From an uncultured Eubacteriales bacterium (GTDB lineage: Bacteria > Bacillota > Clostridia > Lachnospirales > Bianqueaceae), in the NCBI GenBank assembly GCA_900322165.1, contig ONYR01000331.1:1-17303 (forward strand): DNA of 17,303 bases. The letters are read 5' to 3'. A model generated the notes under the pieces. The model was given only the letters and a program-made list of their open reading frames with translations, searched no databases and was not told the DNA's origin. Positions 1 through 6,745 of this stretch are shown one piece after another (the first letter of the stretch is position 1; each line of letters begins with the position of its first letter). The position numbers were made by a program, and so were the translations under genes.

Positions 1-328
1 CAGCCTCGAGGAAATCGCGGATGTAGAATTCGTCCTCCCCGAGAGGAACCGCCTGCTCATCCGTGATCCACAAACTGCCTCCCTTAAGGGTCTGCGCCGT
101 GTCCATGTCCGTGATCTCTTTAAACGTCAGGATCACCTGATTCTTAAAGAACTGTACACGCTCGATGGACAAGACTTTCAGAGCGTCCTCTTCGGTATCG
201 GTCCGTGAAAAGCGGACCGTCTTCAGATCAAGAAACCGTTGGGGATCATCCGTTGTCGGATAAACCTTGACAGCTCCCTTAACACCGTGCGTTGATGTGA
301 CGACTCCTACGCGAAACATACCGCTCAT
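1..328 (-). CDS. rimM: Ribosome maturation factor RimM (partial, C-terminus outside window)
   Basis: RimM binds ribosomal protein S19 and helps mature the 30S subunit head. The visible 109 residues begin MSGMFRVGVVTSTHGVKGAV and continue with a TTDDPQRF segment, the conserved N-terminal barrel signature of the family (VG-x-x-x-x-x-HG-x-x-G then TD-x-x-x-RF). The last visible residues (EDEFYIRDFLEA) match the linker into the PRC-barrel domain, which lies off the left edge. I chose the ATG at 326-328 because GAGGA sits about 7 bases upstream on the minus strand; a nearby ATG at 331-333 runs straight into a stop. The gene follows khpA with a 60-base gap holding a hairpin. In many Bacillota trmD would come next, but it cannot be seen here. 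Confidence 0.95.
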   Translation of the reverse strand, partial: MSGMFRVGVVTSTHGVKGAVKVYPTTDDPQRFLDLKTVRFSRTDTEEDALKVLSIERVQFFKNQVILTFKEITDMDTAQTLKGGSLWITDEQAVPLGEDEFYIRDFLEA

Positions 329-340
329 GTCATTTTCCTC

Positions 341-375
341 CGATGAAGAAAAGAGCCAGCTTACCGCTGGCTCTT
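341..375 (-). terminator. Hairpin between khpA and rimM, possible attenuator
   Basis: A perfect 10-bp stem (arms AAGAGCCAGC at 351-360 and GCTGGCTCTT at 366-375) with a 5-base loop is followed on the minus strand by TTCTTC, and rimM's ribosome binding site comes soon after. The U run is short and interrupted. Because an operon gene follows directly, partial termination or 3'-end protection of the khpA part of the message is more likely than a full stop. Confidence 0.6.
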
Positions 376-388
376 GCTGTGATCCGTC

Positions 389-619
389 TTATTGCATGAT
401 TTCAACCGTGACCTGAATGTCGGACTTGATCGCGGCTGCCTTCACAACGGTGCGAATCGCTTTCGCGATTCTTCCTTGTTTTCCGATCACTTTGCCCATA
501 TCGTCGCTTGCAACACTTACAGAAATTACGTGTTCGTTATCTTTGATGGCTTCGGTAACGGACACCTCTTCAGGGTGATCGACCAAGGACTTCACAATGA
601 GTTCTACCAGCTCTTTCAC
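389..619 (-). CDS. khpA: KhpA, KH-domain RNA-binding protein (YlqC family)
   Basis: This is a small single-KH-domain protein. KhpA works with KhpB/Jag in Gram-positive bacteria and affects RNA metabolism, cell elongation and division. The KH signature GKVIGKQGRIAKAIR (GxxG loop) is clear, and the start KELVELIVKSLVDHPEEV is typical of the family. The frame stays open to a GTG at 629-631 that has no ribosome binding site. The GTG at 617-619 has GGAGGG (624-629) four bases upstream, and it gives the usual family start and a 76-residue protein, so I chose it. The gene lies between rpsP and rimM, as in many Bacillota. The rpsP-khpA gap holds a chain of small hairpins. Confidence 0.93.
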   Translation of the reverse strand: MKELVELIVKSLVDHPEEVSVTEAIKDNEHVISVSVASDDMGKVIGKQGRIAKAIRTVVKAAAIKSDIQVTVEIMQ

Positions 620-637
620 TGTTCCCTCCACTTAATT

Positions 638-694
638 ACCGCTATGCGGTACACCGCCTTCGGGCGGTCTTTGGTCGACCTCCAGATTACTGGA
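638..694 (-). promoter_or_regulatory. Three consecutive hairpins between rpsP and khpA
   Basis: Reading the minus-strand message, three stems follow one another. The first (681-694, TCCAG/CTGGA) spans the rpsP stop codon. The second (653-668) has arms ACCGCC and GGCGGT around a 4-base loop. The third (638-650) has arms ACCGC and GCGGT around 3 bases. The second and third share arm sequences, so they can also pair with each other. They end just before khpA's binding site. No U run follows, so they are not terminators. A role in differential expression or RNA processing is inference. Confidence 0.5.
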
Positions 695-926
695 TGCCGG
701 CGAGCTTAAGCAGCTTCTTAACGGTCTCGGTCGGCTGTGCGCCGTTAGCAAGCCACTTCTTTGCAATTTCCTCATCAATCTTGATGACGCTCGGTTCTTT
801 CGTAGGATCATAGTATCCTACCTGCTCGATGAAGCGGCCATCACGGGGTGCGCGTGCATCCGCAACGACAATTCTATAGAACGGTGCTCCCTTGGAGCCC
901 ATACGCTTCAGTCTCATTTTGACCAT
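687..926 (-). CDS. rpsP: 30S ribosomal protein S16
   Basis: S16 is a 30S assembly protein that binds 16S rRNA. The 79-residue product begins MVKMRLKRMGSKGAPFYRIV and contains RAPRDGRFIEQVGYYDP, both diagnostic of S16, and the length is normal for Bacillota. The ATG at 924-926 has GGAGG eight bases upstream on the minus strand. The gene follows ffh by 66 bases with no visible promoter or terminator between, so it is probably transcribed with ylxM-ffh and continues into khpA and rimM. Confidence 0.98.
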   Translation of the reverse strand: MVKMRLKRMGSKGAPFYRIVVADARAPRDGRFIEQVGYYDPTKEPSVIKIDEEIAKKWLANGAQPTETVKKLLKLAGIQ

Positions 927-992
927 GACTTAACCTCCTGATTGGATTTCATATATTGGAAACGGAAACTTTCGCTTCGTGTTTCTCCTGTT

Positions 993-2363
993 TTACATGC
1001 CAAACGGCATCTTTCCACGTGAAAACTGACTCATCATGTTCGCCATCTTGCGCTTGCTGCCCTTGCCGGTGAACTGCTTCATCATCGTTTTCATCTGTTC
1101 GTACTGTTTCAGAAGCCGGTTCAGCTCCTGAATCGAAGAGCCCGATCCCTTGACGATGCGGCGTTTGCGCGACGCATTCAGGATCTGCGGTTTTCTTCTC
1201 TCTTCCGGGGTCATCGAAGTGATCATCGCTTCAATGCGCTTGATCGCTTTTTCATCGACGTCGACCTCACCGATACGGGTCCCGAGTCCGCCCGGAAGCA
1301 TGCCAAGCAGGGAATTCAAATTGCCTCCGCTCATCTTGCGGACCTGCTGCATCGAGCTCAGGAAATCATCAAGATTGAAATCCTTCGCTGCCGCTCGCTC
1401 GCTGATCTTGCGGGCTTCCTCTTCGTCGATATTGGCCTGCGCCTTTTCGATCATCGTCAGGACATCGCCCATGCCGAGGATGCGGGAGGCCATGCGGTCC
1501 GGATGGAAGACCTCGATATCGGAGATCTTTTCACCGACACCGGAAAATTTGATCGGTTTGCCGGTCACGGCACGGATGGAAAGCGCCGCACCGCCTCTGG
1601 TGTCACCGTCAAGCTTTGTCAGCACCACGCCGGTCACATCGAGCTTCTCATCGAAGCCTTTGGCCACGTTGACCGCTTCCTGACCGGTCATCGCATCGAC
1701 CGTCAGCAGGATCTCCGTCGGATGAACGGTTTCCTTGATCGCTGCCAGCTCATCCATCAGCGTTTCATCGATCTGAAGACGTCCGGCCGTATCCACGATC
1801 ACGAGGTTGCATCCGAGAACTTTGGCTCTCTCGACGGCTTTCTGCGCAATCACGACCGGGCTTGTCTCGGTTCCCATCTCAAAGACCGGAACGGAGATCT
1901 GATCGCCGAGGATCTGCAGCTGTTTGATGGCTGCGGGACGGTAGATATCACAAGCGGCTAAGAGAGGTTTCTTGCCGCGTGTTTTCAGCATGTTCGCGAG
2001 CTTCGCGCTCATGGTCGTTTTACCGGCACCCTGCAGACCGACCATCATATAGACGGTCGGAGACGAGTCACCGTAATTCAGCTTGGACTCATCATCCGAG
2101 CCCATCAGCGCGATCATTTCCTCGTTGACGATCTTAATGACCTGCTGTCCCGGTGTCAGGCTTGAGAGTACGTCGGTACCGACCGCTCTCTGCGTGACAC
2201 GGTTCGTAAAGTCCTTGACGACTTTAAAGTTGACGTCGGCCTCAAGAAGCGCCAGCTTGACTTCGCGCATGGCTTCTTTAAGGTCTTTCTCTGTCAGTGT
2301 TCCCTTGCCTCTCAGACGTTTAAATACCGCCTGCAGCTTATCGGAAAGGTTTTCAAATGCCAT
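993..2363 (-). CDS. ffh: Signal recognition particle protein Ffh (SRP54)
   Basis: Ffh is the GTPase subunit of the signal recognition particle. With 4.5S/scRNA and FtsY it delivers membrane and secreted proteins to the Sec translocon. The 456-residue product has the N domain (1-90), the G domain with P-loop GLQGAGKTT (109-117), DTAGR (191-195) and TKLDGD (249-254), then the methionine-rich M domain (about 320-440) with the RNA-binding segment RRIVKGSGSSIQELNRLL. It ends in GKMPFGM. The ATG at 2361-2363 has AGGGAG five bases upstream and starts two bases after the ylxM stop, so the two are translationally close. Length and all motifs are complete. Confidence 0.99.
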   Translation of the reverse strand: MAFENLSDKLQAVFKRLRGKGTLTEKDLKEAMREVKLALLEADVNFKVVKDFTNRVTQRAVGTDVLSSLTPGQQVIKIVNEEMIALMGSDDESKLNYGDSSPTVYMMVGLQGAGKTTMSAKLANMLKTRGKKPLLAACDIYRPAAIKQLQILGDQISVPVFEMGTETSPVVIAQKAVERAKVLGCNLVIVDTAGRLQIDETLMDELAAIKETVHPTEILLTVDAMTGQEAVNVAKGFDEKLDVTGVVLTKLDGDTRGGAALSIRAVTGKPIKFSGVGEKISDIEVFHPDRMASRILGMGDVLTMIEKAQANIDEEEARKISERAAAKDFNLDDFLSSMQQVRKMSGGNLNSLLGMLPGGLGTRIGEVDVDEKAIKRIEAMITSMTPEERRKPQILNASRKRRIVKGSGSSIQELNRLLKQYEQMKTMMKQFTGKGSKRKMANMMSQFSRGKMPFGM

Positions 2364-2365
2364 GT

Positions 2366-2755
2366 TTACTCCCTGTCTTCCTGAAAGCCGCCTATGCTGA
2401 CTTCTTCCTTCGAGACCGTATCCTCCGGAAAGGTTTCCTCCCGGAGGCTTTCGATCTGTTGTTTCAGCACCGGAGCGGAAGCTCCCGTCTCCACGAGCGT
2501 TTCAAGTCTGTCGATTTTTTCTCGCAGGTTCCACATCTTCTCAGCCATATGAAGCTTGCTTTCCGCTTTTTCCATGGCTCGCAGGCTGTGCTTGATCGCA
2601 TCGCTCACGCCTTGACGGCTGATTCCGACCGCCTCAGCGATCTCCCCCAGCGACCAATCCTCCTGCAGATGCATTCGGCAGATCTCCTGCTGTTTTTCGG
2701 TCAGCAGTTCCTGATAAAAATCAAATAACAGCGCCTGTCTCAGAAGTTCTTTCAT
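2366..2755 (-). CDS. ylxM: YlxM/p13-like DNA-binding protein, SRP-associated
   Basis: YlxM-family proteins are small sigma-70 region 4-like helix-turn-helix proteins encoded just before ffh. In streptococci the homologue modulates SRP. The product contains LLFDFYQELLTEKQ near the start and the helix-turn-helix SLGEIAEAVGISRQGVSDAI (35-54), followed by a probable coiled coil (about 62-107) and an acidic tail. The frame is open to a TTG at 2798-2800, but the ATG at 2753-2755 has a GAGG site six bases upstream and gives the standard family N-terminus, so I use it (129 residues). It is the first gene of the operon, about 60 bases downstream of the expected start of transcription. Confidence 0.93.
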   Translation of the reverse strand: MKELLRQALLFDFYQELLTEKQQEICRMHLQEDWSLGEIAEAVGISRQGVSDAIKHSLRAMEKAESKLHMAEKMWNLREKIDRLETLVETGASAPVLKQQIESLREETFPEDTVSKEEVSIGGFQEDRE

Positions 2756-2794
2756 AAGTTGCCTCATTACAGGCCATGCCTGCAGCACATCGAC

Positions 2795-2816
2795 TGTCAA
2801 GCTTTGAGCCTTGACA
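2795..2816 (-). promoter_or_regulatory. Inverted repeat at the start of the ylxM-ffh transcript
   Basis: TGTCAAG (2795-2801) and CTTGACA (2810-2816) form a 7-bp inverted repeat with an 8-base gap. The -10 box ends at 2824, which predicts transcription starting near 2817, so this would be the extreme 5' end of the message. It could be a stabilising 5' stem or an operator. Confidence 0.45.
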
Positions 2817-2823
2817 AGCGGGT

Positions 2824-2852
2824 ATTATAATCATTCTTCTGCTGCGTGTCAA
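2824..2852 (-). promoter_or_regulatory. Consensus sigma-A promoter of the ylxM-ffh-rpsP-khpA-rimM operon
   Basis: On the minus strand TTGACA (2847-2852) is followed by exactly 17 bases and TATAAT (2824-2829). This is a perfect consensus, as expected for a highly expressed housekeeping operon. It sits back to back with the plus-strand promoter at 2927-2955. Confidence 0.92.
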
Positions 2853-2926
2853 GTAGTTTTGCTTGAAACCCGAAAACTTTTTTCCGTTTTTCTGTTTTTC
2901 TTTTGTCCTTAAAGGATGCTGCGGAG

Positions 2927-2955
2927 TTGACTATTCCCTGCGGATGCCCTATATT
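2927..2955 (+). promoter_or_regulatory. Sigma-A type promoter for the lipoprotein gene pair
   Basis: TTGACT (2927-2932), a 17-base spacer and TATATT (2950-2955) precede the lipoprotein transglutaminase gene, giving an untranslated leader of roughly 45-50 bases. A small odd palindrome, ATACG-atg-CGTAT (2975-2987), lies just after the expected start site and could be an operator. The preceding stretch (2870-2915) is T-rich. Confidence 0.7.
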
Positions 2956-3009
2956 TTATATACTATTGATAATTATACGATGCGTATCGTTTTGATATGG
3001 AGGTCCACT

Positions 3010-4527
3010 ATGCCAAGCTTCCGGCCGTCATGGCTTTCCCGTGTGCTGTCAGTGCTGCTGTCTCTGACACTGCTTCTTACCTTAAGCGGCTGTGCTCCGT
3101 CTCAGGAGTTCGGTCTGCAGAACCGCCCGCCCGTTGACCCTGCGACGTATTTCGGACGTGATTACGAAGACCAGGCCGCGATCATGACCGAGCTGAAGGA
3201 AAAGACCTCTCCGATCTTTGAAAACAGTGACGTGGACATTATCACGACCGGTGAGATCGAGATCGTCGACTCCCTCCCGGAAGATGAAAGCTCGGAAAGC
3301 TCCCATACCGAGGAAAGCTCCGAGAATTCCGAAAGCTCGGAGAATCACGAATCATCGGAAAACTCAGAGAATTCTGAGAGCTCGGAAAACCACGAATCCT
3401 CCGAAAGCTCCGAGAGCTCCGAAGCTTCTTCGTCTGAGTCGTCCGAATCTTCCTCCGAGTCTTCAGAGAATTCCGAAAACAGCACGACCGGCGGGACGTT
3501 TCTTGCGCATGATCACACGCCGTTCTTTACCTGGGGCCGCGACCAGCTGACCCCGGCTGAGCAGGAAGGCTATGATATCATCTGCGACTATATCGCGAAC
3601 TACCGCACTGACACGATCACGCTTCCTCTCACGTACGATGAGGTCTATCGGATCGCTGATGCGATCGACATGGACCGTCCGGATTTCTACTGGTATTTCT
3701 ATGACCTGCGCATGCTCAACAACGGAGACGGTACACTTTCCCTCTGGGCTTACAGCATGGATAACAACGCGACCGGCTACTCAATGTCCAAGGAAACCGC
3801 ACTTGAGCTCGAGGACTGGATCGATCAGGAGGTCGAGCTCATCCTTTCCGGTGTCGATTCGTCGTGGAGTGATTACGAAAAAGCCCTGTATGTATATAAT
3901 TACCTGACCCGAAATGTCGTCTATGATATCGATACATTGAATGATCAGAGCCCGGTCGCGGCACTTGTCTACCACCGCGCGGTCTGCGCCAGCTATGCGG
4001 AGGCGTTCCAGTATCTGATGCTGGAGCTGGGGATCCCGTCAACCAAGGCGGTCGGCTACGCTACCGGCGATTATTCGATCGGTCACGCCTGGGTCATGGT
4101 GCAGCTTGACGGTTACTGGTATTACCTGGATCCGACCTGGGACAGCTGGGAAGATACCGATTATACGCACATCTATTTCTGCCTCTCTGCGGATGAGATC
4201 AGCAAAGACCACGAAATCGACAATCCTCTCCCGCTTCCTGAAGCCACTTCCATGATGCACAACTATTTTGCCATGGAGGGCTATATCATGGATCGCTGGG
4301 ACCTGACGGCCTACGCCTCCCATTGCTATAAACAGGCACAGCAGGGCTACAAAATATTTGAGGTGAAGTTTACCACCTATGATGCCTACATGGAGGCGTA
4401 CAAAAAGCTTTCGTCGATGAATCTCTATGAGCTTGAGCAAGCCATCGATCCGTCCGGATCGGTCGCACTTTCCGGCGATTTCTACGGAGATTACACCTAC
4501 TATGTGCTTGTCATCTACTGTCTGTAA
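3010..4527 (+). CDS. Surface lipoprotein with transglutaminase-like (cysteine protease fold) domain
   Basis: This predicted exported lipoprotein has 505 residues. The signal peptide ends in the lipobox LSGC with lipidated Cys28. Residues about 91-160 are an almost pure Ser/Glu/Asn stalk. The C-terminal part holds a transglutaminase-like core: AVCASYAEAFQYL (Cys326), IGHAWVMV (His359) and YWYYLDPTWD (Asp374), so the Cys-His-Asp triad is complete. Bacterial members are often peptidases or modify cell-surface peptides; the substrate here is unknown. The frame extends upstream to 2863, but the ATG at 3010 has GGAGG six bases before it and opens directly into the signal peptide. The next lipoprotein gene follows after 24 bases, so the two are probably co-transcribed. 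Confidence 0.88.
   Translation: MPSFRPSWLSRVLSVLLSLTLLLTLSGCAPSQEFGLQNRPPVDPATYFGRDYEDQAAIMTELKEKTSPIFENSDVDIITTGEIEIVDSLPEDESSESSHTEESSENSESSENHESSENSENSESSENHESSESSESSEASSSESSESSSESSENSENSTTGGTFLAHDHTPFFTWGRDQLTPAEQEGYDIICDYIANYRTDTITLPLTYDEVYRIADAIDMDRPDFYWYFYDLRMLNNGDGTLSLWAYSMDNNATGYSMSKETALELEDWIDQEVELILSGVDSSWSDYEKALYVYNYLTRNVVYDIDTLNDQSPVAALVYHRAVCASYAEAFQYLMLELGIPSTKAVGYATGDYSIGHAWVMVQLDGYWYYLDPTWDSWEDTDYTHIYFCLSADEISKDHEIDNPLPLPEATSMMHNYFAMEGYIMDRWDLTAYASHCYKQAQQGYKIFEVKFTTYDAYMEAYKKLSSMNLYELEQAIDPSGSVALSGDFYGDYTYYVLVIYCL
3283..3483 (+). repeat. Ser/Glu/Asn low-complexity stalk with internal duplication
   Basis: Residues 92-158 of the lipoprotein are almost entirely Ser, Glu, Asn and His. 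The 12-residue unit NSESSENHESSE occurs twice (106-117 and 121-132), with synonymous codon differences between the copies. The stretch probably spans the cell wall and holds the enzyme domain away from the membrane. Such tracts often vary in length between strains. Confidence 0.85.
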
Positions 4528-4551
4528 CCAAGGGAAAGGCAGGGAAACCGA

Positions 4552-5214
4552 ATGAAAAAAACAGTGAAACGTCTGATGGCACTGCTGCTTGCCTTCACGC
4601 TCCTCCTTCCGCTCAGCGGATGTATGTCCAAAAAGAACCAGGTCACCACGTTTGTCTCGGGGCAGCTGAATCTGATCTATCGCGGTGAATATACCGACAC
4701 GTTTCTCGCGATGACCAACCTGACGCCCGCTGAATGTCAGCAGCTCTATGACGCCGGCTTCAATTTCGAGCCCACCAAATTTGCCGCGGATTTCGCGATC
4801 GATCTGTCCCTCGTGGATGAGATCGTACAGGAGCAGATCCTGTATCTCTACAAGCAGATCTATCAGCGCAGCAGCTTTCATGTTACCTATGCTGGTGAGA
4901 GCGATGGGAACTATCTGGTTCGCGTCAAGATCTACCCGCTTGACACGCTCCGTCAGGCCAAGAAGCACTTCACCGACCTCACCGATGCCTGGCAGGCGCG
5001 CAGTGATGCGGGTGAATTCGACGGGCTGTCCGGCCGTGAATATGAGAATCTCTGGGCGAGCGCGGTCCTCGATTTCGTGTCGGCCTACGTTCCGAAAACA
5101 CGCACGCTCAACGACTCCCACACCGTTACGATCAAGCTCTCTCCCGACGAAAACGGTGTCTACTGGATCGATCACGATTCGCTGCGCCAGATCGATGTGT
5201 TTGTCATTGAATGA
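4552..5214 (+). CDS. Small predicted lipoprotein of unknown function
   Basis: The 220-residue product starts with a typical lipoprotein signal (MKKTVKRLMALLLAFTLLLP) and a lipobox LSGC with Cys24. The mature part is a soluble alpha/beta domain (QLNLIYRGEYTDTFLAMTNLTPAECQ near its start) with no catalytic motif I recognise. It loosely resembles small Gram-positive lipoprotein domains of unknown function, but I cannot name the family. AGGGA lies about six bases before the ATG at 4552. The gene follows the surface transglutaminase gene by 24 bases and a terminator follows it, so the two proteins may act together at the cell surface. That partnership is inferred from position only. Confidence 0.8.
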   Translation: MKKTVKRLMALLLAFTLLLPLSGCMSKKNQVTTFVSGQLNLIYRGEYTDTFLAMTNLTPAECQQLYDAGFNFEPTKFAADFAIDLSLVDEIVQEQILYLYKQIYQRSSFHVTYAGESDGNYLVRVKIYPLDTLRQAKKHFTDLTDAWQARSDAGEFDGLSGREYENLWASAVLDFVSAYVPKTRTLNDSHTVTIKLSPDENGVYWIDHDSLRQIDVFVIE

Positions 5215-5233
5215 TCATCCCCAAGATAAAACG

Positions 5234-5262
5234 ACCCCGGCTTCATCGGCCGGGTTCATTCT
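5234..5262. terminator. Bidirectional Rho-independent terminator between convergent genes
   Basis: A stem CCCGGC (5236-5241) / GCCGGG (5249-5254) with a 7-base loop is followed on the plus strand by TTCATTCTTTGTTTT and on the minus strand by a TTTTATCTT run. It lies between the stop of the small lipoprotein (5214) and the stop of nadK (5289), so it can end both transcripts. Confidence 0.82.
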
Positions 5263-5288
5263 TTGTTTTGTGATTTTTCTTACGATAC

Positions 5289-6152
5289 TTACGGGCGCAT
5301 CTTCTTTTGAACGATCTCGTAGAAGCTGCGTTTTCCGACTTTTGCGAGCGGAAAATAGTGCTGACTCTTCCGAATCGTGATCCAGCTGCGCTCGCCGACA
5401 AAGATCGTCTGGCTTCCGTCGATACTGAAGGCGGCATGATCCGCTCTTGTGTAAGAACCGAGATAAAAGCTCAGCTCATCATCACCGCGAAGCACGACGC
5501 TGCGGTCCAGCATGGCGTGCGAGCAAAGCGGTGTCAGGATCAGATTGTCCGCCACCGGGGAAAGGATCGGACCTCCCGCAGAGAAATTGTACGCGGTGGA
5601 GCCGCAAGGAGAAGACACGATGACACCGTCGGAGCGGAACTCAGCCAGATATTCCTTGTTGACATAGGCCTGGACGTGAAGCAGGCTGTCCAGAAGATCA
5701 CGATGGATCACGAAATCGTTGACCGCATAGTAGGTATGGTCAGGCTCTTTGCCTTCATGGTGGACCTGAGCCTCCATCATCATGCGCTGCTCCACCTTGT
5801 AACGGCCTGCCAGCAGCTCCGCAAGCGGTGTTTCAAAATCATCCGGCTCGATCTCGGTCATATAGCCAAGGTGGCCGAGGTTGACCCCGATGATCGGGAC
5901 ATTGCTGCCAAGCAGATAATGCACCGCGAGAATCATCGTGCCGTCACCGCCGAGGACGATCGCCAGATCCAGCTGACTCTTATCGATCTCACGATCCGAG
6001 TGAAGATTGTCCGCTGCGCCGAGAAGGTCCTGATTCGGCTCAGCAACGTACACGGTAATGCCGTGCTGGAGCAAAAACCGAATCACCTCCTGCGTGTAGG
6101 TATAGCCGACATCGCGCAGGCTGTTTGCATAGATCAGAACATTTTGAATCAT
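5289..6152 (-). CDS. nadK: NAD kinase
   Basis: NAD kinase phosphorylates NAD to NADP. The 287-residue protein carries the family signatures: GGDGTM (68-73, with the catalytic Asp70), the loop LGHLGYMTE (92-100), and SDGVIVSSPCGSTAYNFSAGGP (174-195). The usual NE pair before VIHR reads ND here (Asn145-Asp146), a conservative change at a substrate-contact position. The length is normal. The ATG at 6150-6152 has GGAGGG five bases upstream. It is the last gene of a three-gene operon, 17 bases after the kinase gene, and ends near the bidirectional terminator. Confidence 0.97.
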   Translation of the reverse strand: MIQNVLIYANSLRDVGYTYTQEVIRFLLQHGITVYVAEPNQDLLGAADNLHSDREIDKSQLDLAIVLGGDGTMILAVHYLLGSNVPIIGVNLGHLGYMTEIEPDDFETPLAELLAGRYKVEQRMMMEAQVHHEGKEPDHTYYAVNDFVIHRDLLDSLLHVQAYVNKEYLAEFRSDGVIVSSPCGSTAYNFSAGGPILSPVADNLILTPLCSHAMLDRSVVLRGDDELSFYLGSYTRADHAAFSIDGSQTIFVGERSWITIRKSQHYFPLAKVGKRSFYEIVQKKMRP

Positions 6153-6169
6153 ACGCTCCCTCCAGCGGA

Positions 6170-6727
6170 TCAGAGCCGCTCGCGAATCGCATTCAGCACG
6201 AGTTTGCGGCCTTTCTCCTGATAGTTGTGACCGTTTAACACGATATCCGCCTGAAGCTTGGTCGGAAGGAAATACTTGGTTTCACTGTACTTGGCGGAAT
6301 TCAGGTAGAAGTCCGCGATCTCCTCCATCGATCCGCGTCCGGCCGCCATATTGCGGACGATCCGGCGGTACATCCGGATCTCAGGATCCAGATCCATGTA
6401 GATCTTCAGATCCTCCAGTTCGCGAAGCTCCGGGAAATAGAGAACCGTCAGGCCTTCAAGAATCACAACGTCCAGGTCCTCTCGCGAAACCAGTTCTTTG
6501 ACCGCCTCAAGGTAAGCGGGAAAATTCAGGGATTCCGGGCAGTTATAATCATCGTACTCCAGCCCCGAGAGCGGAGAGATCATCTTCGGAAGCGGACGGT
6601 TAAAGAACTTGTCGGTTCCGAGGACTTCGACTTTCAGGTCTTTCAGATCTTCCTTAAGCAGGTTGGTGAAGGTGGATTTGCCGCTGCCGCTGCACCCGGC
6701 AATGGCGACAACATAAGGTTTGCTCAT
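6170..6727 (-). CDS. Uridine kinase-like P-loop nucleoside kinase
   Basis: The 185-residue product belongs to the uridine kinase/phosphoribulokinase P-loop group. It has Walker A GCSGSGKST (11-19), TDKFF (38-42) where Udk has its substrate loop, DDYNCPESLNF (59-69) resembling the 'DHPxxFD' segment, EGLTVLY (91-97), an arginine-rich lid (RRIVRN, 121-126) and a C-terminal ADIVLNG. The probable reaction is phosphorylation of uridine or a related nucleoside, but it is slightly short for Udk and the substrate is not certain. The ATG at 6725-6727 has GGAGG seven bases upstream. It sits 18 bases after the UDP-sugar pyrophosphorylase gene and 17 bases before nadK, so all three are probably one transcript. 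Confidence 0.82.
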   Translation of the reverse strand: MSKPYVVAIAGCSGSGKSTFTNLLKEDLKDLKVEVLGTDKFFNRPLPKMISPLSGLEYDDYNCPESLNFPAYLEAVKELVSREDLDVVILEGLTVLYFPELRELEDLKIYMDLDPEIRMYRRIVRNMAAGRGSMEEIADFYLNSAKYSETKYFLPTKLQADIVLNGHNYQEKGRKLVLNAIRERL

Positions 6728-6745
6728 AAGGTCTCCTCCGCTTTC

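Noticed and set aside
2886..2915. T-rich run on the plus strand upstream of the lipoprotein promoter, considered as a terminator
   Set aside because: No stable stem precedes it and no plus-strand gene lies upstream.
2863..3009. Upstream extension of the surface transglutaminase frame
   Set aside because: It would place the promoter and ribosome binding site inside the coding region and put 49 residues before the signal peptide; the ATG at 3010 has an ideal GGAGG.
4039..5175. Long open frame of 378 codons on the minus strand opposite the two lipoprotein genes
   Set aside because: It lies antisense to two well-supported lipoprotein genes, has no ribosome binding site or family signature, and its sequence is typical of reverse-frame reading of GC-biased codons.
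5307..6221. 304-codon plus-strand frame opposite nadK
   Set aside because: Shadow of nadK on the opposite strand; no recognisable domain, and it crosses the nadK start into the kinase gene.
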